Assembly: GCA_963632825.1 (NCBI GenBank)
Contig: CAVGWF010000092.1
Span: 1-6,116 of the forward strand
Length of the DNA stretch: 6,116 nt
Origin: F23-B02 sp963632825
GTDB taxonomy: Bacteria > Bacillota > Clostridia > Oscillospirales > Oscillospiraceae
Direction of reading: 5' to 3'
Shown: positions 1-5,096 of the stretch, in pieces
How positions within the stretch are numbered: position 1 is the stretch's first letter
Layout of the letters: each line of letters starts with the position of its first letter
Translations under genes and position numbers: made by a program
Notes under the pieces: model-generated
Told to the model about the DNA's origin: nothing
Seen by the model: only the letters and a program-made list of their open reading frames with translations
The model's database searches: none

Positions 1-1139
1 GCACCGCCGTTGGTGCCGGCACCCAGACCGTCAAGGCAGGTGGGCAGGCAGAATATGAAGATGATGACAGCGCAGAGAATTGCGTACTTCTTGCGTCCGG
101 GAGCCTTGCCCTGCTCGATATTCTGGTCGACCTTGAAGGAGGTGATGACCTCGAGGAGGGAGAAGGACGAAGAAATTGCCGCGATGAAAACGAGTGCGTA
201 GAACAGGAAGCCCATGATGTTGCCGACATAGCCCATCTTCTCAAAGACGATCTGCATGGACAGGAACAGGAGTCCCGGGCCGGAGCTGGTCTCACCGTTG
301 AGGAAGGCGAAGCATGCGGGCATGACGATCATGCCGGCCATGATAGCAACGAGGGTATCGCAGATAATGATAACAACAGCGTTCTTCTGAACACCTTCCT
401 GCTTTTTCAGGTAAGAGCCGTAGGTGATCATGATGCCCATGCCGAGTGACAGGGAGAAGAACATCTGACCTGCCGCAGCCTTCAGAACATCAAGGAAGTT
501 CTTTTCAAGAGGCTCAATGTTCCAGCCGAACATGAACTTGTAGCCGCCCATTGCGCCGGGCTGGATCGCAACGTAGATGATAACAACGAGGAGCATGACG
601 AACAGAGCGGGCATACCGATCTTGCAGAACTTCTCTATGCCTTCCGCAACACCTGCGGCAACGACGAATACATTGAGGGCTATGAAGATGGCCGTCCAGA
701 GGATCATCTGGCCGCCGTTCATGATGAAGCTGCCGAAGAAGTCGGAGATGTTTGCAACATTCCAGGTGTCCCAGCCGAAGATAGCGGTCAGATAGCCGAG
801 TGCATAGCGCATGACCATGCCGCCGAGGACAAAGTAGAAGCAGAGGATCAGGAACGGTACCAAAACCGCCATGTAACCCATCCAGGTGAACTTTTTGCTG
901 AGCTTACGGTAAGCCGCGACAGGGCTCAGGCCGGTCTTACGGCCGATGGCGAGCTCGCCGACCATAACGGCAAGGCCGACGAAAATAGCGAGAACGAGAT
1001 ATATGAGCAGGAAGGCGAAGCCGCCGTTCATACCCATTTTGTACGGGAAGCCCCAGATGTTGCCCAGACCGACTGCCGAACCGACAGCTGCCATCAGGAA
1101 ACCAAAGTTGGAGCCAAAAGAAGCGCGATTGTTTTCCAT
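1..1139 (-). CDS. Sodium-dependent transporter, neurotransmitter:sodium symporter (NSS/SNF) family, C-terminus cut by window edge
   Basis: An integral membrane symporter that should use the sodium gradient to import an amino acid or related small solute; the substrate cannot be told from sequence. About 379 residues are visible, against a usual length of 440-500 or more, so the last membrane segments are missing. TM1 carries the family signature GSAVGLGNIWGFPYKMG (residues 20-36) with the helix-break glycines. FVVAAGVAEGIEKFCKIGMP, near the middle, matches the TM5 loop block. GQMFFSLSLGMG matches the unwound TM6 binding-site segment, and AAISSSFSLLEV matches TM8 with Na2-site serines. The start is ATG at 1139, with AAAGGAG eight bases upstream and Na+/substrate TM1 beginning about residue 10. 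One oddity is that the usual arginine of the WRFP extracellular gate is glycine here (G30). It is divergent from the phosphoribosyltransferase gene and looks like a single chromosomal gene. The family is secure. Confidence 0.95.
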   Translation of the reverse strand, partial: MENNRASFGSNFGFLMAAVGSAVGLGNIWGFPYKMGMNGGFAFLLIYLVLAIFVGLAVMVGELAIGRKTGLSPVAAYRKLSKKFTWMGYMAVLVPFLILCFYFVLGGMVMRYALGYLTAIFGWDTWNVANISDFFGSFIMNGGQMILWTAIFIALNVFVVAAGVAEGIEKFCKIGMPALFVMLLVVIIYVAIQPGAMGGYKFMFGWNIEPLEKNFLDVLKAAAGQMFFSLSLGMGIMITYGSYLKKQEGVQKNAVVIIICDTLVAIMAGMIVMPACFAFLNGETSSGPGLLFLSMQIVFEKMGYVGNIMGFLFYALVFIAAISSSFSLLEVITSFKVDQNIEQGKAPGRKKYAILCAVIIFIFCLPTCLDGLGAGTNGG

Positions 1140-1147
1140 AACTTTCT

Positions 1148-1154
1148 CTCCTTT
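1148..1154 (-). promoter_or_regulatory. Ribosome binding site of the NSS transporter
   Basis: AAAGGAG on the minus strand, eight bases before the ATG at 1139. It fixes the start codon; translation from here gives the intact TM1 signature. Confidence 0.8.
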
Positions 1155-1239
1155 AATTATACCTTTGCCGTAAATTGCGCCACGGCACAAAACGGCGTAT
1201 GTTAATTTTTCATTAACTGCACGCCAAATTTATAAACAG

Positions 1240-1268
1240 ACTTTACACTATATTCACACTTTTTTCAA
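1240..1268 (-). promoter_or_regulatory. Candidate sigma-A-type promoter for the NSS transporter
   Basis: On the minus strand, a -35 box TTGAAA (1263-1268, five of six matches) and a -10 box TAAAGT (1240-1245, four of six) are separated by exactly 17 bp in very AT-rich DNA. Transcription would begin near 1233, leaving a leader of about 94 nt with two small inverted repeats. This is a sequence match only; other -10-like hexamers occur nearby. Confidence 0.45.
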
Positions 1269-1436
1269 TACTTTTTTCGTGTTTAAATATTAACTTTCGC
1301 TTCATTCTGTTAAAGTTTTGTGTATTTTCCACAATATATTGCATTTTTTCATATGCTATATTACCAAAATTCATATCCTTTGATTGCCATAAACAAGGTA
1401 CATTGTCAGGTCATTATCAGCAAAGACACGCAAATG

Positions 1437-1453
1437 TGTTAAGTCTCTTAACA
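1437..1453. repeat. Perfect 7-bp inverted repeat, possible operator
   Basis: TGTTAAG, then TCT, then CTTAACA. It lies about 50 bp upstream of the candidate -35 box of the phosphoribosyltransferase gene. The dyad geometry would suit a dimeric regulator, but the 3-nt spacer and AT-rich surroundings make chance a real alternative. Confidence 0.3.
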
Positions 1454-1503
1454 GGACGAACGAAAGAATTTTGCATGCCAGCAATTTAACGCATACTTCC
1501 CAC

Positions 1504-1531
1504 TTGATTTTTTGAATTAATAATGTAAAAT
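1504..1531 (+). promoter_or_regulatory. Candidate sigma-A-type promoter for the phosphoribosyltransferase gene
   Basis: A -35 box TTGATT (1504-1509, four of six matches) and a -10 box TAAAAT (1526-1531, five of six) are separated by 16 bp. The predicted start near 1538 gives a leader of about 68 nt that includes a small TGCTG/CAGCA hairpin just before the ribosome binding site. Confidence 0.45.
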
Positions 1532-1594
1532 GAAAATGTTGTAGACTACGGCGTCCGGCGGCCGATAACTGCGGAATGCTGTTTTCAGCAGAAT

Positions 1595-1598
1595 GGAG
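1595..1598 (+). promoter_or_regulatory. Ribosome binding site deciding the apt start
   Basis: GGAG, seven bases before ATG 1606. The in-frame ATG at 1576 would add ten unrelated residues and lies upstream of this site, so 1606 is preferred. Confidence 0.75.
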
Positions 1599-1605
1599 AT
1601 TCAAA

Positions 1606-2160
1606 ATGACTTATGAAATGGACATTGCCGGCTTAAAGCGTGATTTGCCTTTGTGTAAGGTCACCGACGACCTCTACATAGGTGCATTTGTCATGTTCGG
1701 CGATGTTGAGATAACCGTTCACTGCGCCGCGGAGCTTTTAAAGCGCGCTCCCGAATATGATTATCTCATTGCTCCCGAGGCAAAGGCCATCCCCCTGCTC
1801 TACGAAATGGCGCGTCAGAGCGGCGCTGAAAAATATTTTCTCGCAAGAAAAGCTCCCAAGGCCTACATGAGCGGCGTTTTCGAGGTGCATGTTAAGTCCA
1901 TCACCACCATGGATGTGCAGCGTCTTGTTATAGACACCGCCGATGCCGAGCTCATAAAGGGCAAGCGCATACTTATAATAGATGATGTCATTTCCACCGG
2001 TGAGAGCCTCAGAGCCGTAGAGGAGCTCGTAAAAAAGGCCGGCGGCAACATCGTCGGCAAAATGGCAGTCCTCGCCGAGGGCGATGCGCAGAAGCGCGAC
2101 GATATTATCGTGCTCGGCAGTCTCCCCCTTTTCAACTCCGACGGAACGGTCAAGGAATAA
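1606..2160 (+). CDS. apt: Type I phosphoribosyltransferase, probably adenine phosphoribosyltransferase
   Basis: A cytoplasmic purine-salvage enzyme, predicted to join adenine and PRPP into AMP and pyrophosphate. The protein is 184 residues, the size of typical APRT (about 170-185). The defining feature is the PRPP-binding loop ILIIDDVISTGES at residues 123-135, with the paired aspartates and the TGES turn. Upstream, LIAPEAKAIPLL (about 54-65) and ARKAPKAYM (about 80-88) correspond to the APRT segments that contact pyrophosphate and base. The chosen start, ATG 1606, has GGAG seven bases before it. The gene stands alone, transcribed toward the mobile element, and its stop is 108 bp from the recombinase stop. 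Specificity for adenine rather than another purine is inferred from overall resemblance; a xanthine- or guanine-type enzyme is less likely given the loop sequence. No truncation is seen. Confidence 0.85.
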   Translation: MTYEMDIAGLKRDLPLCKVTDDLYIGAFVMFGDVEITVHCAAELLKRAPEYDYLIAPEAKAIPLLYEMARQSGAEKYFLARKAPKAYMSGVFEVHVKSITTMDVQRLVIDTADAELIKGKRILIIDDVISTGESLRAVEELVKKAGGNIVGKMAVLAEGDAQKRDDIIVLGSLPLFNSDGTVKE

Positions 2161-2268
2161 GATACCGTATGATAAAAAAAGAGCTTCTATTGCCACGGGC
2201 CAATAGCGAAGTAATTAAGTAGGATACGGTGAAGTCCCAAAATCAGAGGGGCTTCACCGTGTTCTGCG
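2161..2268. other. Intergenic gap holding the probable chromosome/element junction
   Basis: This 108-bp non-coding stretch lies between the convergent chromosomal phosphoribosyltransferase gene and the recombinase gene. Large serine recombinase genes commonly sit at the very end of their element, so one attachment junction (attL or attR) is expected here. It contains the 9-bp palindrome ATACCGTAT (2162-2170), a partly paired hairpin about 2183-2211 (CTTC/GAAG and TATTGCC/GGC plus AATA arms with bulges), and the strong hairpin 2226-2260. No direct repeat with a second end can be tested in this window, so the crossover position is not assigned. Confidence 0.45.
2226..2260. terminator. Strong 13-bp hairpin between convergent genes, possible terminator without U-tract
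   Basis: Left arm 2226-2238 (ACGGTGAAGTCCC) pairs with right arm 2248-2260 (GGGGCTTCACCGT), with one G-T wobble and a 9-nt loop. It begins nine bases past the recombinase stop codon, which suits a transcription terminator for the recombinase, and could also stop readthrough from apt. Neither strand has a clear run of T after the stem, so it is not a classic intrinsic terminator. An mRNA 3'-end stabiliser or a structure linked to the recombination site are alternatives. Confidence 0.45.
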
Positions 2269-3957
2269 TTATGCAGAAACATTGAGCCGCTTAGGGTTTT
2301 GTCGTATTTCCTCCATCATCGCTTGAAGCTCTTTTTCTGTGGGTATGGAGAACAATCCGACGGCAGTGAAGTAAATATCGACCTTGACTTTCTTGGCAGC
2401 ATGGTCTTTGGAGTGAATCTCAATGCGCTGGATCAGAGTGTTGACCAGCTCAGGAGTAAGCTGCCGTATGTCCGTGTACTCTCGCAGACCTTTCAGAAGC
2501 ATACGCAAATCGACCTTGTTTTGCTCTGCCGCCTGAAGTTTCTTGTTGCTTTCAGCTACCTGTTCAATGAGTTCTTTTTGCTCTTTCTCGTAATTGGCAG
2601 TCATCTTCACAAAGCGCTCATCGGTGATCTTGCCGGAGATATTTGCCTCAAACAGTCCTTCGATTGCTTTGTCGATGGCCTTTATTCGCCTCTCATTTGT
2701 AGCTATGGTCTGCTTCAGCTTCTGAATATCCGACTGCCGTGCGGCATCGCTGTTTTTCGCAATCAAATACAGAAATACAGACTCGTAGCACCGCACAAAA
2801 TCCGCAAGGTTGCCGGTTGCTTCCGCTACAACTTGCTCAAGCACTACATTTCGGATATAATGAATTTCACAAGTACCACGACCGGAATTATAGTTGGCAC
2901 AGCGATAGAACTCCTGATTGGGCTTCAGACTCTTGGCTGCACAGAAGTGCAATTTTGCACCGCAGTCATGGCAAAAGAGCAAGCCTGCGAAAAGACTCTT
3001 TCTTCCGGTTTTAGTATTCCTGCGCTTATGACTGCGCAGCTCCTGCACACGGTCAAACAGTTCCTCGGAAATGATCGGCTCCTGCATATTGGGGATAATT
3101 TGCTGCTCCTCTATGGGGTTATATATGGTCTTATGCACCTTGTAGCTGACAGTGGTACTTTTGAAATTTACAGCGCAGCCGGTGTATTGCCTGTTTTCAA
3201 GAATGTGCTTTATGGTATCGCTTGCCCATAGATAAGGATTTGCCTGCACAGGATTGCTTGCGGCTCTGCCGATGGAGTTGAAGTATGCCGTAGGCGTGAG
3301 TATCTTCTCCGTTTCGAGGTCACGGGCGATCTGCGACGGCCCACGCCCTGCAAGGCAGAGATTGAATATCTTTCGCACCACCTTCGCCGCCGGTTCGTCA
3401 ATCAGCCATCTTTCTCTGTCCTCCGGTGACTTCTTGTAGCCGTATGGAACCGTGGAAGACACCCTCTTGCCGTGTTCGGATTTGCTTTTCCAGACAGCGC
3501 GGATCTTCTTGCTGGTCTGCTCGGCGTACCACTCGTTGAAGATATTGTAGAAAGGCATCATCTCAAGTCCGGTTTTCGTAGCAGTATTCACATTCTCTTG
3601 GATAGAAATGAAGGTCACGCCAAGGGACGGATAGACGATCTGCGTCAGGCGTCCCATTTCCACCTGCTCACGACCGAAACGAGATAAATCTTTTACGATG
3701 ATCGTGCCAATCAAGCCGTTCTCCACCATCTTTTGCATCTGCTGAAAGCCTTCTCTTTGGAAGGTAGTACCCGAGACCCCGTCATCAACGAAAAACTGCG
3801 TGTTCCTGTAGCCTTCCCGACGGGCGTAGTCCTGTAAAATTTGCTTTTGGTTCGTTATTGAGTTCGACTCCATATCTTTGTTATCGTCATCTACGGACAG
3901 CCTGCAATACAGCGCCGTGATGAGCTCTTCTTTTTGCCCTTTATTTTTCGTTGTCAT
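2269..3957 (-). CDS. Large serine recombinase (TnpX/TndX-like site-specific integrase/excisionase)
   Basis: Catalyses excision and integration of the element through a serine-DNA linkage at paired att sites. It has 562 residues. The N-terminal resolvase catalytic domain (about 13-155) has the nucleophile S21 in YCRLS, DDGVSGTTFQREGFQ at 58-72 and SRFGRE at 92-97. The recombinase domain (about 165-310) begins near PYGYKK. A zinc ribbon (about 322-365) has ligand candidates C329, C332, C353 and C363. A charged coiled-coil stretch (about 405-480) and a DUF4368-type tail with KVDIYFTAVGLF follow. The start ATG 3957 has AAGGAG nine bases upstream; an ATG at 3999 would add 14 residues but lies before that site. 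It is the outermost gene of the element, as is usual for such integrases, 83 bp downstream of tnpW. All catalytic residues seem present, so it is probably active. It is shorter than TnpX of Tn4451 (about 700 residues). Confidence 0.95.
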   Translation of the reverse strand: MTTKNKGQKEELITALYCRLSVDDDNKDMESNSITNQKQILQDYARREGYRNTQFFVDDGVSGTTFQREGFQQMQKMVENGLIGTIIVKDLSRFGREQVEMGRLTQIVYPSLGVTFISIQENVNTATKTGLEMMPFYNIFNEWYAEQTSKKIRAVWKSKSEHGKRVSSTVPYGYKKSPEDRERWLIDEPAAKVVRKIFNLCLAGRGPSQIARDLETEKILTPTAYFNSIGRAASNPVQANPYLWASDTIKHILENRQYTGCAVNFKSTTVSYKVHKTIYNPIEEQQIIPNMQEPIISEELFDRVQELRSHKRRNTKTGRKSLFAGLLFCHDCGAKLHFCAAKSLKPNQEFYRCANYNSGRGTCEIHYIRNVVLEQVVAEATGNLADFVRCYESVFLYLIAKNSDAARQSDIQKLKQTIATNERRIKAIDKAIEGLFEANISGKITDERFVKMTANYEKEQKELIEQVAESNKKLQAAEQNKVDLRMLLKGLREYTDIRQLTPELVNTLIQRIEIHSKDHAAKKVKVDIYFTAVGLFSIPTEKELQAMMEEIRQNPKRLNVSA

Positions 3958-3966
3958 ATTAAAATT

Positions 3967-3972
3967 CTCCTT
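3967..3972 (-). promoter_or_regulatory. Ribosome binding site deciding the recombinase start
   Basis: AAGGAG on the minus strand, nine bases before ATG 3957. It argues against the longer in-frame start at 3999. Confidence 0.8.
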
Positions 3973-3999
3973 CCCGACAACCTGGCATAGCAAAGGCAA

Positions 4000-4015
4000 G
4001 TATAGCCTACTATAC
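4000..4015. repeat. Perfect 6-bp inverted repeat upstream of the recombinase gene
   Basis: GTATAG, then CCTA, then CTATAC, in the 83-bp gap between tnpW and the recombinase gene, 43 bp before the recombinase start. On the minus strand each arm also contains a TATA(G/C)T hexamer resembling a -10 box, but no good -35 box lies at the right distance. It could be an operator or a leader hairpin controlling recombinase expression. Confidence 0.4.
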
Positions 4016-4040
4016 CCGGTCGTCTATTTCGAATATGCGG

Positions 4041-4217
4041 TTATGCGGACTGCTGCGAGAGCAGCAGATCACGGAACTGCTGCAATACGCTTTGCTTACC
4101 GCTTTCGTTAAAATGAGTAGTTACTTCGTAAACTGTGCCGCCAATCTTCACATTGAAAGTTGACTCGGCATCAGGCTCATAGACAAAGTGTGTTAATTCA
4201 AATTGTTTGTTTTCCAT
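4041..4217 (-). CDS. tnpW: TnpW-like small transposon-encoded protein
   Basis: A 58-residue protein of unknown biochemical function, resembling the TnpW family named from transposon Tn4451. It opens with MENKQFELTHFVYEP and has a compact core containing FNVKIGGTVYEVTTHFNE (about 21-38), which looks like paired beta strands, then a helix-like tail rich in Q and L (about 42-57). There is no membrane segment, no signal peptide and no cysteine. The start ATG 4217 has an excellent AGGAGGA seven bases upstream. The stop codon of parB lies within that site, so the two genes are almost certainly one operon and probably translationally coupled. The family travels with large serine recombinases in Firmicute elements, so a role in regulating transposition or transfer is inferred, not shown. 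The recombinase gene follows after 83 bp. Confidence 0.85.
   Translation of the reverse strand: MENKQFELTHFVYEPDAESTFNVKIGGTVYEVTTHFNESGKQSVLQQFRDLLLSQQSA
4050..4083. repeat. Three-segment alternative hairpin in the 3' end of tnpW
   Basis: CTGCTGC at 4050-4056 and again at 4077-4083 flank a complementary GCAGCAG at 4061-4067. The middle arm can form a 7-bp stem with either neighbour, with loops of 4 nt (GAGA) or 9 nt. In the protein these are the QQ, LL and QQ codons of the tail, so part of the pattern may be codon coincidence. Confidence 0.5.
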
Positions 4218-4224
4218 AAGTGTG

Positions 4225-4231
4225 TCCTCCT
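4225..4231 (-). promoter_or_regulatory. tnpW ribosome binding site overlapping the parB stop codon
   Basis: AGGAGGA on the minus strand, seven bases before ATG 4217. The parB TAG (4232-4230) shares its AG with the start of this motif, so ribosomes finishing parB end on the tnpW initiation site. Confidence 0.85.
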
Positions 4232-5096
4232 ATCTTGAATCCCTATCCCGCTGACGGATGAGATATTTGCGGTAATAATCAACAGCTTTCAGAACAAAAT
4301 CTTCTTGCTGCTGTGCGGTCAGATTTTTCGGCAGACGGTCACGAAGCTTATCCATCGGGATTTTGATACTTTCTCGTTGGTTGGCTTTTTCCTCCGACAT
4401 GATTTGCATAATTGCAAAGGTATCGAGCCGCCCTGCACGGTCAGCCTTGTGCATACGCCACGCTTGCGAATAAGACGGAGTGCAATCGTTGACTGCACAC
4501 TGTTCCAATACATCACGCTGGCTTTGCTCATCAAGGAATGACAGCTCTACACCGACGGATAGGGCAATTTCGCCGTTATCCATCTTTTCGAGAAATTCGG
4601 GGATTAAATAGGTCAGGCGGATATAGCGTTTTACGGTATCTTTACTGATTCCTTCTTGCTCTCCAATTACCTCAGTAGACAACTTCGGCGCAACTTGCAC
4701 CGAAGTTAAATCCGTCCGTTTGCCTTGATGGGACAGAGCCTCCATTTTCATCTTATACGCAAAAGCCTTTTCGGACGGCAAAATATGCTCACGGTGCAGG
4801 TTGCTGTCCACTACGGCAATGGCGGCGGCATCACGGTCGAGGGCATAAATTAAGGCAGGGACTTCTGTTATCCCTGCCTTCTGTGCTGCGTGTAAGCGGC
4901 GGTGTCCGCTTATTACCTCATATTCATCTGTATTTTCAATCGGTCGGACGATCAGCGGCGAAAGAATGCCTTGCGTCTGTATGCTTTCAATCAGCATATT
5001 CATTTCCTCATCATCCTTGACCTTGAACGGGTGTCCGTCAAATGGCCGCAATTTTTCAACCGGAATTGCTACCGGTGTTTTCATTGTATTCTTCAT
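4230..5096 (-). CDS. ParB/Spo0J-family DNA-binding protein of the mobile element
   Basis: A 288-residue ParB-type protein. The N-terminal ParB nuclease-like/CTP-binding fold (about 8-105) opens with IPVEKLRPF. It contains GHRRLHAAQ (64-72), the arginine-rich box that binds CTP in ParB proteins, and DSNLHRE (97-103), the usual ENLQRE-like box. A helix-turn-helix region follows about 141-161 (EVIGEQEGISKDTVKRYIR), then a helical domain and a basic tail. Its ATG at 5096 overlaps the relaxase TGA as ATGA, and its stop lies in the tnpW ribosome binding site, so it is the middle gene of a compact operon. An ATG four codons later is a possible start. No ParA partner is visible, which is common for such copies in integrative elements. 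A role in maintaining the excised circle or in regulating transfer genes is inferred. A parS site was not identified. Confidence 0.9.
   Translation of the reverse strand: MKNTMKTPVAIPVEKLRPFDGHPFKVKDDEEMNMLIESIQTQGILSPLIVRPIENTDEYEVISGHRRLHAAQKAGITEVPALIYALDRDAAAIAVVDSNLHREHILPSEKAFAYKMKMEALSHQGKRTDLTSVQVAPKLSTEVIGEQEGISKDTVKRYIRLTYLIPEFLEKMDNGEIALSVGVELSFLDEQSQRDVLEQCAVNDCTPSYSQAWRMHKADRAGRLDTFAIMQIMSEEKANQRESIKIPMDKLRDRLPKNLTAQQQEDFVLKAVDYYRKYLIRQRDRDSR

Larger units (their letters stand above)
1140..1605. other. AT-rich divergent intergenic region between transporter and phosphoribosyltransferase genes
   Basis: About 466 bp with no convincing gene. A minus-strand open frame spanning 1371-1604 has no family resemblance and no good ribosome binding site, so it is not called. 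The stretch holds one promoter candidate for each flanking gene. It also holds several short perfect inverted repeats: 1201-1206 with 1212-1217 (GTTAAT/ATTAAC), 1166-1171 with 1182-1187 (TGCCGT/ACGGCA), 1437-1443 with 1447-1453 (TGTTAAG/CTTAACA) and 1577-1581 with 1586-1590 (TGCTG/CAGCA). The first two lie in the transporter leader and the last in the phosphoribosyltransferase leader. I recognise no known riboswitch class. Confidence 0.7.

Noticed and set aside
1371..1604. Minus-strand open frame of 77 codons in the divergent intergenic region
   Set aside because: Its sequence has no recognisable domain, it spans the candidate apt promoter and leader, and it has no convincing ribosome binding site.
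1576..1605. Upstream in-frame ATG as the apt start
   Set aside because: The GGAG ribosome binding site lies downstream of it, at the right distance from ATG 1606, and the ten extra residues do not look like family sequence.
2299..3231. Long plus-strand open frame of 310 codons opposite the recombinase
   Set aside because: It lies wholly antisense to a recombinase with intact catalytic and zinc-binding motifs, shows no family resemblance, and is explained as a shadow frame.
3958..3999. Longer recombinase start at ATG 3999
   Set aside because: The extra 14 codons contain the AAGGAG site that serves ATG 3957, and resolvase domains normally begin close to the YCRLS motif.
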